In this document: positions 29,499 through 44,400 of the stretch, piece after piece
How positions within the stretch are numbered: position 1 is the first letter of the stretch
Layout of the letters: each line of letters starts with the position of its first letter
Assembly (NCBI GenBank): GCA_964030785.1
Contig: OZ034969.1
Span: 41,249,201-41,313,200, forward strand
Source: Siderastrea siderea
Lineage: Eukaryota > Cnidaria > Anthozoa > Scleractinia > Rhizangiidae
Reading direction: 5' to 3'
DNA length: 64,000 nucleotides
Program-made: the position numbers and the translations under genes
The notes under the pieces: generated by a model
The model's input: only the letters and a program-made list of their open reading frames with translations
Database searches by the model: none
Told to the model about the DNA's origin: nothing

Positions 29499-32400
29499 CT
29501 AAAAATGAGAAAATAAAAACAAAGAAACAAGTCATTATCCGTGAATTTCAATTTTTTACTGATTGTAATTCAGCTTCATTAGCTTTTATCTTTTATTTTG
29601 TAGACGACTCCACAAGCTCTAAGTTTTAACTTTCTATCGTGTACAAATAAAAGTTATTGTATTGTATTATACAAACAAACAACCAGTAAAACATTATCAA
29701 TAACCGGTAGGTAGGTAGGTAAGGTGAAGTCGCACACGAGCCAAGGAGGCCCATACGGCCGGAGCTTATCCCGGTTTCTGTATCATGAAGCAACTGAGAG
29801 TATTGCTGCTCCCCCCCAGCAGTATGTCGCCGGTACCCATTTTTACACCTGGATGGACAGAGACAATGTGGGGTAAAGATTTCTTGTGTAAGGAAACAAC
29901 ACGATGGCAGGGACTGGGCCTCGAACCACCGACCTCCACATATGAAGTCCAACGCGCTAACCACTACACCACAGCGACTCCAATAACCGAGCCACATCAA
30001 ATTAAATTTCTTTTAACGTACCCGTTTTAAACTAGCAAGTAAACTAAAAAAATGACCTATGAAGCACGACACCAGCATGGAACAAGAAACTGTTTGAGTC
30101 CCCATGACCATCGCCCACACACCAATGAAGTACCACAAGGCGAGTTAGTGATATTAACTAGGTTAATATGTGACACGAGTTCTACAAACTGCTAGGATCA
30201 GTCATGTGGAAACAGTCCTGTAAGTTAACTGTATTCAGGTCACATCCGGTTGGGATGCGCGAGCTATAGATTCATTTGTCACATCCTGCATTTTTGGCTT
30301 AGCAATCTCGAAAGGGTCAAGTGTGGCAATAAAATAAAAACTAGGAAAAATATTTAATTTGCCACGAGCATGGCTCTTCAAAGCCTTTACACAAACCCAA
30401 CAAGGAACAGTAAAAATATGAGTTGTTGTTGCGGTTATTTTATTATTAGTATTTAAAAAGTATACATTACAACCTTTTGGTTGTTGATAGCAGACTGTGG
30501 CAAGTTAATTTGCACATCTCCTTCATTTGCAGTATTTTCTGATTCTTCTGGTAAGGTCGAGTATTTGTCCCTTGAGGTGCTGGACACAACAAAGAGATCG
30601 TCATTATAAAGTGGAAGGATATAGTTAGTGCACGTACATATACATGCTTCTTATCACCGTGTGTGTCAGGGTAATTAGATTATTAGAAACTAATCGAGGA
30701 AACGAAAAAAAGATAACCAAATGTTCTTACTTTTGCGTCTTACTTGCCAACGTGTTAAGCGCTGTTACTGCAATACAACAATACGACCCAAGGTTATAAA
30801 ACAACTGAATTTCATTTTTTAAAGCAATTCCAGCCTTTGCAACAGCCAGCCAGTCGGTCAAACAGTCAGTCAGTCAGTCAGTCAGTCAGTCAGTCAGTCA
30901 GTCAGTCAGTCAGTCAGTCAGTCAGTCAGTCAGTCAGCCACTCAGTCAGTCAGTCAGTCGGTCGGTCGGTCGGTCGGTCAGTCAGTCAGTCAGCCAGTCG
31001 AGCTCAGTCGGTCGGTCCGTCAGTCAGTCAGTCAGTCAGTCAGTCAGTCAGTCAGTCAGTCAGTCAGTCAGTCAGTCATCCAATTGAAGAATTAGAAAAT
31101 GGTGCACGAATTCACATATAAACATTTTGAGAAGTTAGTAACATCGAATAGAAGAGTTCGTTCTAAATCGTCCGTTAATTCCTTGCACGACTTTATCGTT
31201 AGTAACTCGAAAGCAAAGGCAAGTCTAACTATGGAATAGCTCTTTAGATAATTTATCTCATTTCCATTTTAAATTGTACCCGAACATGGAAAAGTACAAA
31301 CTGCAACACTTTGGCTTTACAGCCGGTACAATTCGGTACAAAGTACTCGAGAGAATAATGTTCCGGGTAAATTACAAGAGTCAGTATGTGTCCTCCATGT
31401 TGGTGCCCTTCTTTGGAGAAAGGGTTGTCCAATACACCCAAACTGACTCGATTCGTCTAAGGTAGTGACGACTCGTCTCGATTCGACTCGAATCGTCCTT
31501 TGTGTAGTCGATTCGACTAACTGGAAAGTCGATTTGCAAGACACTTAGAAAAAATCACACAAGAAGGCGAACAGGGAGGGTAGGAAAAGTGGTCGAATCG
31601 ACTCGATTCGAGTTGATTCGACTCGAATCGTCCTTTGTGTAGTCGATTCAACTAAATGGAAAGTCGATTTGCAAGACACTTAGAAAAAATCACACAAGAA
31701 GCCGAACAGGGAGGGTAGGAAAAGTGGTCGAATCGTCCTTTGTGTAGTGGATTCGACTAACTGGAAAGTCGATTTGCGAGACACTTAGAAAAATCACACA
31801 AGAAGGTGAACAGGGAGGGTAGAAAAAGTGGTCGAATCGACTTCAAGTCGATTCGACTCGAATGGTCCGTTGTGTAGTTTGTTCGACTAACTGGATAGTC
31901 GATTTGCGAGACACTTAGAAAAAAAATCACACAAGAAGGCCAACAGGGAGGGTAGGAAAAGTGGTCGAATCGACTCGCTCTAAGAACGAGGAAGGTTCAT
32001 GTTATCTTCTTGTCGTTCCGTGTGCAATCCTTCAGATCGACAACACAAGCGAGGAACAAGGTTCATTACAATGTTCCTGTTTAGTGTCCGCCGCATCAGT
32101 GACGCTTTAAGAACGAGAAAGGTCCATGTTATGCGTTCCTTGTTATGTCTTATTGTGTCACGCGCACATACTTGAAGGACTTTACGACCTGATTTCCGTT
32201 GAGTCGAATCGACTTTTAGGAATACGAATCGACTCAACTCGATTCGAGTCGATTTGTCAAAATTTTCACCTCCCTGCGCATTTATTTGCGACCTGACTTC
32301 CGGTAAGTCGAGTTCCGCTAAACGGACTTCCGGTGAGTCGGAAGTCTTTGATCCTCGAGCTGACTCGAATCGTCTTTGCTTTAAGACGATTCGACTCAGT

Positions 32401-35400
32401 TTGGGTGTATTGGACATGAGTGACATTGGCTATATAGGAATACTACATTGGCATTGGAAACTTGCCTAAGGGTATGTGACCTTTAACTGGCACCGTTTCT
32501 GTTGTCATTACTCATTCCACTGTTGCAACAGTTTATTTGAAACTTTGACAGAAATAATAATTTATTGTGAGTCAATTACATGTTAGCTCTTAGGCATGTT
32601 TGCAACCCACCCACCTGCTCTTCTCTGATAGAAAAGAATATACGCTTGAGTATAGCAAAGGTTACTTGGCTTCTCCTGAAAGGAAAATAGAAACGAAAAT
32701 AATAATATGTTCAAATGTCGAAAACTGGAATGCTTTAAATAATCCTTACAATTATTCTTGAAACGATCAAATTTTTGGGTAGCATACGGCTAAATGATTC
32801 TCACTTCAGAGAAACAGTAAAATACAAATCCTCCAATTCAAATTAAAGGCAAATTTTGAATTACTTTTTATTTTACTACCGAGTCTGTGTTTCTCTGCCG
32901 TTTGGTTTTGATTCTACGGAACAGGACAGTGTAGCTTCACAAGTTACCTTAGTAACTTGGTTATCATCATATCGGTACCAGATCCCATCGTTTTTGGTGT
33001 GCGCAGTGTAATGGCCGCTACTGTAACCTGAAGTGGATCAACAACCGTTAGTTTGTGTTGTGTTTATTGGGTCACGTCTTCTTTATAAAAGACGCCCTAA
33101 CCCTGTGTCATGTAATATATCAAACACGAGAAAGAGTGTTCCGTCAGGATATCCAAACAGCGAGAAGTGGGTTGAGAGAACGAGACGCAGCCGAGTTTTT
33201 TAACCGACTTCGAGGTGTTCGGATACCTGATGAAACACTCTTTCGAGTTTTTGATATGGCTTTTCAAACCATTTATAATTCTTGGAGAAATTCAAAGCAA
33301 AAGTTCGCAAAATTTTATGCCAATTAAGATCCGGTATCCAAACCACTGTCACGGTAGTGATGTCCTTTGGTTTTTCTTTGTTAATTATTAATGAGCTTGA
33401 GAAAACAAGATCCCGGCCTGGTCGGGAGGTCCGTGTTAGCAACAATCGAGTCTTCGTTACCACCGATTGACATCGGAAATTTTTGTATCCAATCATAACA
33501 AGAAGCTTTTATATGATAAGCCGTATTGATAGCGTTGACAAGTAAGTAGCGATTTGCCCGCTTGCTTTTTGTTTGATAGCGTCAGGTCTGAAGCATTCCT
33601 CTTGGTTAACAAGGCCCTCACAGCTCGTTCTCAATTTTTTGATTTGTTACCTTTTGTGCAAAGAATGTTTTGTCAAGGTTTTGGTGGGGTCTCTGATTTT
33701 AGATTTTATGTCGTATAGAGTCTCTTGCAAAAGTTCCTGTATTCCGTGAGAATCTCGCGGTCGCTTGTCAGTTCTCTCTCACTATTTTGAACCGAAAAAT
33801 TGTTTTTTGTTTGCAGTGTCTTTGCTTTAAATTAGAAAATACAAAGATAAAGTTGGTAAGAAAAAAAAGCGAGATTGCTTTTGTAGTCTATAAATGTGTT
33901 ACTAGAAACTAAAATATATCACAACAAATAGTGGGTTACGTTAACAAAAGAGATAACTTCACAGCGTAAACAGAGCTCAAACGAATCAAGGTACTGTTTC
34001 TTCGGCACTGTGTAGTCAAAAGACCGTGACCCGTATACACCATGTGTACCTGTTTGAAACTGGTTAAGCTTTTCTGTCATAAAAGTGAATCAGTATTCTT
34101 TGTTGGAGTTTCCTTGATTTATTAGCGGTTTTCAGTACTACTGCCCAGTTGCTTTCGTCTTCTGATGTTAGTAAGATACTTACTTCCCTGATGGCAGACA
34201 CAGGCAATTAGATCATACACGCACTGTTCAGTTGTAACCTGTTCCAGCTTAGTGTATTCCCGCATGTCTAGTTCTTCTAAAGGAAATTCCACCGGTGCAG
34301 TAACCTTGATGCCATTATGACCGTACCTGTTGTCCGATAAATGCACTTTAATATGAGTGACATGATCCAGTGTATCAAGGAATAACACGTGCACTTTGCC
34401 TGAACTAGTCTGTTCCCCAGTACCTTTCTCGGCTCGCTGAAATGGTGCCGCCTGTTAGCTAGTCCGTAAGGGGTGGTCTACCCAAGCTGTTCGCGGCTCA
34501 ATCACAACCGAGTTTTTTTTTTTTTGGTTCAATTTAGGATAGCAGATTGCTTAGCTTACGGTGTTGTGCTTATTAAAAGCAATGATTGACTTAAAGTCGT
34601 TTTCAGGGTCTAAGCGGCGTTTCTGAAAGTTCATTATTTTGAGACACCATCTTTGTTTACCTTCTCCACTACCGATTAATTGGTTTTAATGAGTATGTCC
34701 CCAGAAAACTGGGGGATTAAACCATGATGCGCAGACGAGCCCTTGTAGACTAGCTGCCAGGCCACACCCATTTAACGAGCCTGGAGGTAGTACGGTGGAG
34801 CAGATAAGCCTAAAGTGGCTTCCACGCTGAAGTTTCAGAAAAAAGTTTGCATATGGCCTAGTTTACAAAGAGGTTTTATACCCATCGTTATGACGACCAA
34901 TCTTTATCTCTCCATTGATCATACACGTTTTTTAAATAACTCACCTCTTAAGATGAATCAGTAGAGTATCAGGTAGGCGACACACGGATAAGCATTTAGA
35001 AGCAGTTCTCTCCTCGTGACACTTCTGACAAAACCACGTGCCGGGCAGCCTCTCACTGCAAACAAAACAAATTAAAACGCATGCACATGGGTATTATGTA
35101 GAGACTGGAATGTATTCCCAGAGAAGGTAATAAATCCCTTGCACGTGGATGTTGTTTGAGTAAGTGGGCGACTTTACACTAGATGCAGAGTAACTTAAGG
35201 AAAGGTTAGGTCAAGTAATATTTTAATTACTTAGCTTATCAAATACAAGCATGCACGTGAATAAATACAGATAAACAGACTTACAACTAGCTTGACAACA
35301 GAGTGAATTAATGAATTGCAATGGTGGGTAAAAAAATAAACTCGGCTGCCTTTTTAGATCCTTTAACTCGTGTAGTTGTATTAGCCTCAATAACCAATCC

Positions 35401-38400
35401 TGAGTCGAGATTTTGTGACCGTAAGATGGCAACAAAACGTCTAAAGAATGACGGATATTTGCCATTAATTAATCTTTATTCTTTAATATTTTGATTTTCC
35501 CTCGGTGAAATTTTTTTAAACTTCCCCATCTTGTGAAAATGATTTTTACCAACATTTTGCAGGGGAAAAATATGGGGTCGTTCAGACGGTTTCATCGTTG
35601 TCACGTGATTTCTTATTTTTAATCACTCAATTGAATTGCTCTGACAGAATTTTCCCAAAAATAGTATGTGGAAGGTAGCGTTAGTATCTAAAAATGTGCA
35701 AAATTAAAAAAAAAAAACACCGAAGGAAACGCGAGGAAATTCACCGTTAACTTTGCTTTTTTTGGCTATGCTGACGTCATGAAATGTCAGGAAAATCTTA
35801 CGATTTCAAGTGGCGCGCAGATTACTACAGCTCACATCATCAGCGCGCGCGCGGTCATCGAACTATAGGGAGCCACCTTAAGAGCCTAGTGTAAAGTCAA
35901 CCAGTGATTAGATCGTATGAACAACGTTATTGCAAAACAGGACGAAGAAAGGTTGGGCGATTAGACGGAGGATGCATTTAGAGGGATAGAGTTCGAGCTT
36001 AGCACCTGAGATCTCTCAGGTACTCCATGATGTTTGGAGTCGATTTATTTGAAGTCGCCGTCTCTTACAACGCCTCGATCAAATAGAAAAGAAAATGCAA
36101 AGTCAACCAACACATTTCTTTTATCCTGCCTCACTGACAACTTAACGGTCTTCTCCGACAACGTTAATCGAAATCGCTGTCTATGTCTAGAAGCAATGTC
36201 GAAAACGACCACCGAAGCACCCTAACTGCAAAACGAGGCAGAACTCGAAAACCAGGCACCCAAATTAAAAACCGAAGCACCTGATCTCGAAAGAGAAGCA
36301 CCCTGAACTCGAACACCAGCACTGCGTACAAGTCAGTTACCAAAATATACATTCAAAAGGAAACATGTAAATGAAATAAAAACATTCAATAATGTTAACA
36401 CGTTCTTTTTTCTTTCTGCATCTATTTTGTCGGCTTAGTGGTTGACAGTAGACTTTACGTAGAGTGCTAACCTTATCAGGTAAATAAATGCCTGATAAGG
36501 TAAATAAGCTTCACGGTGATATCTGCCTGCTTCAAAGCAACAATAAAATGCTTATCTCTTTATAATTGCACTCGAGGTCGTGCTAATGACATCTGTGATT
36601 ATTCAAGCATTTCCAGCATTAGAATCGGATCAGTAGTACTACGTAAGAACAAGCAGTTTCTTGCTTTTTCTACGTTTAGACTACCTTTACTGATGTGTGG
36701 GTCATTTCTGGATGTGTGGAGCTGTACGTGTTTGTGAGAGAGTGGCTCGCGTTAGCCTTTATAGCTTTGTATCTCTTTTAGTTTTATTTCAATAACTTTT
36801 TTGTATATAACCCGGAAAAACAATAAAAAGAAAACACGACAACAAGCACATCAAAGCCAAAGCCAGACCTCAACCGGCCTTACGTTTTCTCGCTTTTTTA
36901 TGACTAGCCTATACTTGTCAAGGAAATTAGAGAAATTAGAGATACGCGAACACAAAATGAATAGTTAAAGGTAAACGGCATTATACAATACAAATCTTGC
37001 TGGCTTTTAAATGCCGTTTTTGTAGTCTAGATAAGTAGTACCCCAAGGTTGTTACAAAGCCCATCAGTTTACAGATAAGCTCACGCATGGTAACATGTAG
37101 ACTACGAGCAGTAGTTCCTTCCGCTCAGTCACTGAAAGGATAAAGGGTTGAACCTTCCGGTGGAGCCTCCCCGTATTAAACTTTATTGAGTACCCCCAGG
37201 GGAGATAAAATGAGCTTTTTTACCGATGACTGTGAAACGATTTCAAGCTCATTTCTCAGATCCCATAGGAACATTCTGTTTTTTTTTAGGGTGCTTCGTT
37301 TTCCAGTTCAACGTTCTCCGCTTTCGAGTAAGAGTGCTTCGTATTCCGTTTTCGAGTTATGGTACTTCGTTTAAGAGTTTTAGGGTGCTTGGTGCTGAGA
37401 TCGTCGTTTTGGACAGTACCTATCTAGAATCAATAAAAGTGACCCTTCCAGGCGGCACGTGCATGGGGTGTTACAACCACTACATGTCATTCTACAACTA
37501 GACTGAGTGTTATGTTTTATAGGTTGGAAAACAAACAGGATTGGGCATCAGTCAGGACTCAAACTGGAGCTGGTGTTCTTTCTATCAAGGAGTAACAATG
37601 TCGTCTTACCTATCTACAAATGCTTTCAAACAGCTCTGAAGCAGTATTGGATCTTCCGTGTTTCGAGAATTCCACGCTGACTCGTGATCAATAAAACGGC
37701 TCATCTAATAAAGTATAGTTGAAAGAGTGAGCTAATACTAAAATAGAAGCAGGAAGACCATAACCACCAACTCGCTTACACAACTTCGTTACTTAATTGG
37801 TGGGCCTATAGCCGAGTGGGCTTATAAGCGGGGAGTTGGTGGTGGGGGGAGGTTGAGGGTATAACGGGATTTCACCGTATTTGTTACGCCCTGGGATTTT
37901 TTTAAAGCAAAAAAATGCAGGGACCTAGCCTCGTTGTACAAAGAGTAGGTAGCTTTATCTAGAAGACAAACCCTCTTCGTTAGATAACGTACTGGAAGAA
38001 GTTGGCACCCATTGCGTTGTGGTGTTGCCGTTGATTTTTTGGTCTGTAATAAATTTTCTGGCCTTAAGGTGGCTCCCTAGAGTTTCTACAAAAGTGACTA
38101 TACGAACTGGCAAGAGTTACAAAAGAAGTCCTAGTTCTGTTGTCTTGGAATCTTTGTTCCTGAGATTTGTCAGTAAGGTTACCAACATATTTACCCTTAT
38201 TTTTCAGTTTTTGCTTCTTAGGCATAGGCCGTTGTCATGGCAACAAAACGTCTAAAGAATGATGGATATTTTCCATTAATTCATATTTATTCTTTAATAT
38301 TTTGATTTTCCCTCGGTGAAATTTTTTTTAAACTTTCCTATCTTGTGAAAATGATTTTTACGAACATTTTTCACCGATATCACGTGATTTCTTATTTTTA

Positions 38401-41400
38401 ACCATTCAACTGAATTGCTCCGACAGAATTTTTCCAAAAAATAGTATGTGGAAGGTAGCGTTAGTATCTAAAAATGTGCAAAATTAAAAAAAAAATTCAC
38501 CAAAGGAAACGCGAGAAAATTCACTGTTAACTTTGCTTTTTTTGGCTATGCTGACGTCATAAAATGTCAGAAAAATCTTACGATTTCATGTGAGCGCGCG
38601 CCGATTACTACAGCTCACATCATCAGCGCGCGTGGTCATAAAACTATAGGGAGCCACCTTAAAAAAGTATTTTCAGAAACTAGAGTATATTTGCTTCACT
38701 TGATTGCACATGCTTTTCTTTGAATTGTTTGGTCCATACAATGAAAGTTTTATATTTTCCTGTCATCTGCTAAAATTATTTTTGCTTATTCGGCCATAAC
38801 GTTCTTGGCTGGGGAACATATTTCATTTAGTTTGGACGTTCAATCCTCTTCACGAGCACAGGAAGATTCACTTGTCCTCACATTTCATTACACTTTCCTT
38901 ACCCTTTCATTACACTTTCCTTACCCTTTCCGCCTCCCAGCGACTGATGTCAGTTAGCTGCACCGCTAGATTGTCACATGACTGCAGATTAAGGATGGCG
39001 TTAGAATTAACTTGGCAGCCATCACAGCCCGTAATTTTTAAGCAGCGTGAACAATGCCTTCCCTAACGAACAAGGAAAAGAAAAAGAACGGTTGGTTAAT
39101 TTGTGAAATAAAATAAAATAAAATAACATAAAATAACATAAAAATAAAAGTGTTAAACAGTAAAGAGTATCTGCAAATACACCTCCATAGAGGAAGCGCA
39201 AGAAAACTTTACTCAGATGCCTTGAGTAGAACAGATGTTTCTGACTAGATAACTACTTCAGGAAGTTATTATTTGGTCTCCGCTGACCTGGATTATCATT
39301 AAACGCGAGAGTCTGAAAACTGACACTGGTAATGGGAGTGACTGTTCTGGACTCAGTTGATGCAGTGAGGCTTTCTGTTTTTTTTTTAATTCATCAACTG
39401 CAAACAATCACTTACCTGTCTAGGAGCGCATCGCCAATATTGCCCCGTTAAAGTAAAGTTAACTTAAGTATGATGGAAAAAGAACCAAATCCAGGCCAAC
39501 TGCTCTCTGGGCATAAGAGATAAAACTACTCCACTATTGCCAGATCGAGAATCCCGAAACTTTGAAGTTTATAATCCGTACCCCACACCCCAACAAAGAT
39601 TTGACGTTCCTTACGTGGCATAAGATGTGAAAACGTGTCTCGTTGTTGTGATGTATTGCGTCACTCTTGACAAGTTGTAAACCTGAATCGGGTGGCTTTT
39701 CGTGCATGCCAGCATAGACATTACAAACTACATAATTGACAAGAGTCAAGGGAGAAGGTTATTGTTTTCATACGGCACAGTTTAAACTTTTCAACATCAA
39801 CGTTGTCAGTTTGTTTGAACAGGAATCTTTAACCTTCCTTGTCACTCACCTGTTGGTCGACGAGATGTAAAGTAAAAGGAACTGTGGATGAGTTCTTTGC
39901 TCCTCCCTCTTCCCTCACACGCTCGGGTAACAACTTTGTTATCAGCGAGTACAAATCTTTTCCACAGATGTTCTTTGGTAAAATTATAAGGCTGGGGTGT
40001 CCGAATAACCTCTTCGTCTGAAATTTAATAATCACGATATATTCCACCACAAATCGTCACAACAAAGAAAAAAATACAATTTACTACTAGCAAGAGTCAA
40101 GTTAGATTCTGAGTCAAGTTTGAGGCACCAGTCAAGCTCGAGTCAAGTTACTTTTTGTTCTTTTTTTCATTCTTGCTGTGGACGTGATGTGCTTAATTAA
40201 ATGAAGCTATACACGTTGGGTGTTTGTTGAAATATAGAGAGCGTATATACCCTGCCTGATTCACAAAGCTGTCCATTTAATCTATTTGTACTCTAATTGC
40301 TACGCTTAAGCAGCTTGGTTCTTTTACTCCTCGGAAGTTCTTGAGCTTCCTTATCAATGCTTCCAAAGAGTTCCTTTCGCTAACAGTGTCTCTCCTAGCT
40401 TGCGTGCAGTCTCCACCAACAGCTATGGACGCAGGTCTACAGGAAACGTCGACAACTCTGGATAAAACTTTTCCCCAAAATAGGGCCTTTTGAAAATGGG
40501 ACCTCCGTTTCAGTTGTGTGCCTGTAAATGAATGCTGTTTGATGTTTACTTCTTCGCAAACAGCTTAAAGCCACAGCGACATTGAGATGTGTCCAGAAAT
40601 GCACGCAACAACGAAAATGGCAAAATTTGACAAAATGTCGCTATCGAATTGACGAAAGGGAAATAAATAGGGGAAATTTGGCGAAACTGACGATTTGACG
40701 ACATTTAGAGTTAGATTTGAGGCAGCGAGCGAAAGAGGGGGGTATCCACAAAGCGGCGAATATGATGAAAACCGCAAATTTGGCGAAACTGACGATTTGA
40801 CGACATTTCAACGTTAAGGGAAAACTCTTAACTACAGATCTTGCGTTGTTGCTAAGGGATTTTTGTGGATAGTATTTTGCCATACACTCTTTTGCAGCGT
40901 TTTGTGCCGCTAGATTGATGAAATGTATGAGGATGAACATCTCAATTTCAAAAATTGACATTGCGCGTGCGTAGCTAGTGCCAGTCCCCAACCGCGCGTT
41001 AAAAAGGAAAATCCCTAAAACCTCGGAGGAAAAGAGGTAAAGTTCCGATTTTTGTCGCAAATCGGACATATCTTAACCTTCTTTATGATCTGACGTAAGC
41101 AATTAGTGTTTTTCCAAAGAATAGAAAGACTACAGTACAAAATGTATAAATAGACGTACTTATGACGTCATAGCTTCTATAATATATAATTTAGCCAAGG
41201 CTAAAAGCGGAGCTCCCAAGGAATAAGCTAGTGTTCGTTTCTCAAGAATAGTCCTGAAACTTTTCGGTCCCAAATATGTTTCAGGCTTTTTTTGGCTCGT
41301 TCTCTTTCAAAAAGTGTTTCTTAAAAATTCCAAAAGTGTTCCTAATTGTCCTACAATAGTTTGGGGATCTGCTCTGCGAATCCGAAGTCGAAAGGTCGTT

Positions 41401-44400
41401 CTAGAGGCTGAGCACCGCTTGATTTAGTAATTTTTTCGGCCAGCAAACTAAATTAACACATATTTTACTCATGAGCCGTCTTGCTTGATGTTTGCAATGT
41501 TTCTATATCCTGTCATTTAACTGTCAAGGCTTGTCAAATCTCCTTGGATTAGTGGCTGTTCGCTTGAATGAACTTGAGAGGGCGCTCATTTGCAACAACA
41601 AAATATAACTTACCCTGAAGTAAATGGGTCATCTTTTTAGGTCTTCATCGTGTTCGGATGTTAACAAATAACACGAACTGCCACTATTAGTCTAGTCAAA
41701 AATTTATACTGGCATTTCACTGGCATTTTGCTGAGATTACCCGAAAGAAAGGATTTTAGAAGCTTCCAAGCACCTGTATTAAAATTATCAAAGAAATGTG
41801 TCGTAAGTTTAGCGGCCGCAAAGAAATTCGGGCACTTAGAGGAACACGCAGAACTGTTTTTGGAAGCCAATCGGATAAAATAGCTTTAAACCGAAAACTG
41901 CTTCGCTTATAGTTACTAAAATAACTTTTATATTTCACTCTCTAACTAAAGACCATCGAGATTGAAACCAAACAAACACCAAACATGCTTAAATTATGGC
42001 ATAATTTATGCGGCTGCGAAGTAAATCTTAAGCTTAAATAAAATTGGGCGCTTTGAGGAACGCGCAAAACTGTTTCCGAAAGCTTTTGTAACTTTAAACC
42101 AACAACTGCTTCGCTTAAAAAGATTATTACTATTGAAAACTTCTAGGACAAAAAAATCGACAATTGCACAATGAGATGGACCCGACATACAAAATTGAAA
42201 ACAATTATTCGCCGACATCTCACCAAAGTGATGCTTGTGCTGTTGTCTTACGACCGTGTTTTGACCTAGCGTTATGAATGTACAAACACAAAGTGATGAC
42301 AGAAAAATCAGTTTTGAAAAAGTTTATTCGGAAACCCGTACAGCGCGTAACACTTTCTGCCAATGGAAATTTCACAAATCATAAAGAAAATTTAAAAGAA
42401 AAAACAAAGAGGTCCTTTTCTGCCACTCGTCGTTAACTGTTCAGTACACTTTTTGCTCCAATTTTAACTTGTTGCTCCGAAGTTTGGGGGAATCTGGGAT
42501 AAATGTGATTATAGTAGCTGGGAAAAAGACCCCATTGAGAAAACACATATGCGTTTTTGTAAGGTGTGTTTAGGTTTAAACAACCGTTCACCAAATGTTG
42601 CAGCGAGAAATGAACTTGGTAGATTATCTCTCAACTTACAAATTACAATGAATATTCTCACCTTGAAAATCAACCTCCTGACAGCATCGCAAAACTTTGC
42701 TTAAACATTTCGGATAAAATGGCCCAGGAAAACAAATCAGGTTTGATAAATAAAATAAATCTTTTATGTGCACAACTTAAGAAATTAGTTAACTTTAGAA
42801 ACCCTTCTGCTTTCCTATCTATCAACAGCTGAAAATAATTTATCAGTACATCTTAAAAACCACCAACTCAATTTGATAAGTACAAATAAAAACTAACATT
42901 CTACTCCATTTTTGAAAATGAAACAAAGTACTCTGAATCATTAATCATGTTAAGAATCCTGAACATAAACGTATCGCCTCCAAATTTAGGATTGGAAATC
43001 ATAACTTAAGAATCGACAGTGGAAGATTTACAATCTCCAAAACTCCTGAAGATCTTAGAATTTGCGATCACTGCAGTCTAAATTCAGTTGAAAATGAAAT
43101 GCACGTATCATTTCACTGTAACTTATATGATGATTTGAGAAAGATTCTTTTGTTAAAATCAATGAACGAAATACGTTATCCACAAATTACAATAACCATG
43201 ATAAAGTATGTTTTCTTTTTAACAATACTGATTCGTATATCAGCAGGCTAACTGCTACTTTTATTTTTCAAGCATTTGAAAGACGAAAGAAACATAATAA
43301 TATTTAATTATACCATCCATTTATATTTGTATTTCCTTTTTCACTATTGTAAACTCTCATAATTGTTTATTATATTTCAATCGGTAACACCATGTGAAAA
43401 ATGGTAATACTGAATAAACTTGTTGTTGTTGTTGCATCTTGATGGCAAAATATTCAAGACTACAGCTTTCTCATATCTAAGCGCGTTTTCTACGCCGACA
43501 AAAATAAAAAGTAAATGACATATTTCTAATGACATAAATTCAATTTCCATTTCAAAACGTAATTTCTTTGTCCGTAATGCTCAAAATCGTGTACCTTATA
43601 CCCTCAAAAAATTGCACTTACTCGGCTGTGTTTCAGAACAGGACAAGCTCTCCGCCGTGAAGAAAACAAAGATGAAGTCCTTTGAAGGAAGCTTTCGTAA
43701 CTTGTCCTTTTCGCCTTCCACCAGTATTCTTTTGAACTTTTTTCTTTCCGTTTAAAACTTCAGTACTGTCGAACAATCGCTTTGCTAAAGCTCATGCTCT
43801 TCTTCAAAAGCGACGACGCCAAGAAAAATACCGGTTGCCCAAAAGAACCGCGCGACCTCCCGCCAAGAACCCCGCGTCGGATTTTCTTGGGGCTCCCCTC
43901 CCCCTCCCCCAGAGTCTGTACGGACGGACGGACCTACGGGCGTACGCTGACATCACAACCAAAATTTCTCGGATCGATAGGTTACCAGATTTGTCTACCC
44001 ATGGTGCTCCGCGAGCTCCACTAATAATGCGAATTTCAAGAAATCGATACGTCACGTTTTGCAATTCTTGATGATCGTTAAATGCTGGCACTGTTGTCCA
44101 TAACCAAAACTGTATGCCGTTTGAGGTTTAGACTTTTTTCTGTTCAGGTCACGGGACCTGCCAAATTTGGTTGTGACTCGAAAATTCGGAACAACTTTCC
44201 CATGGAACAAAAATGGCGAAACAGCTTATCCGTGGAAGTGAGAGTTTTCAAGATACGATGATTAGGAACTTCCCATAGCAATAATATGATAGTCGAGAGT
44301 CTCCCCCCTTAAGTCTTAGATTTGAGGCAGCGAGCGAAAGAGGGGGGTATCCGGAAAGCGGCGAATTTGCCGACAAAAACGGCGAATTTAGAGAAACTGG

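Noticed and set aside
30837..31121. 94-codon Ser/Gln/Val-rich ORF
   Set aside because: Direct translation of the (AGTC)n microsatellite.
40300..40560. Minus-strand open stretch with RKLKNFRGVKEPSC
   Set aside because: No splice sites in a phase that joins the USP exons and no motif; probably chance.
43600..43735. Minus-strand frame with FKRILVEGEKDKLRKL and DFIFVFF that resembles the end of a USP ubiquitin-like domain
   Set aside because: Its only donor is phase 1, which does not fit the exon at 39850-40017. A TAA lies just upstream without a usable acceptor, and the 55.7 kb exon already joins the 40.0 kb exon in phase.
43804..44091. Overlapping ORFs on both strands in GC-rich sequence
   Set aside because: Low-complexity, GC-rich transposon remnant; no domain on either strand.
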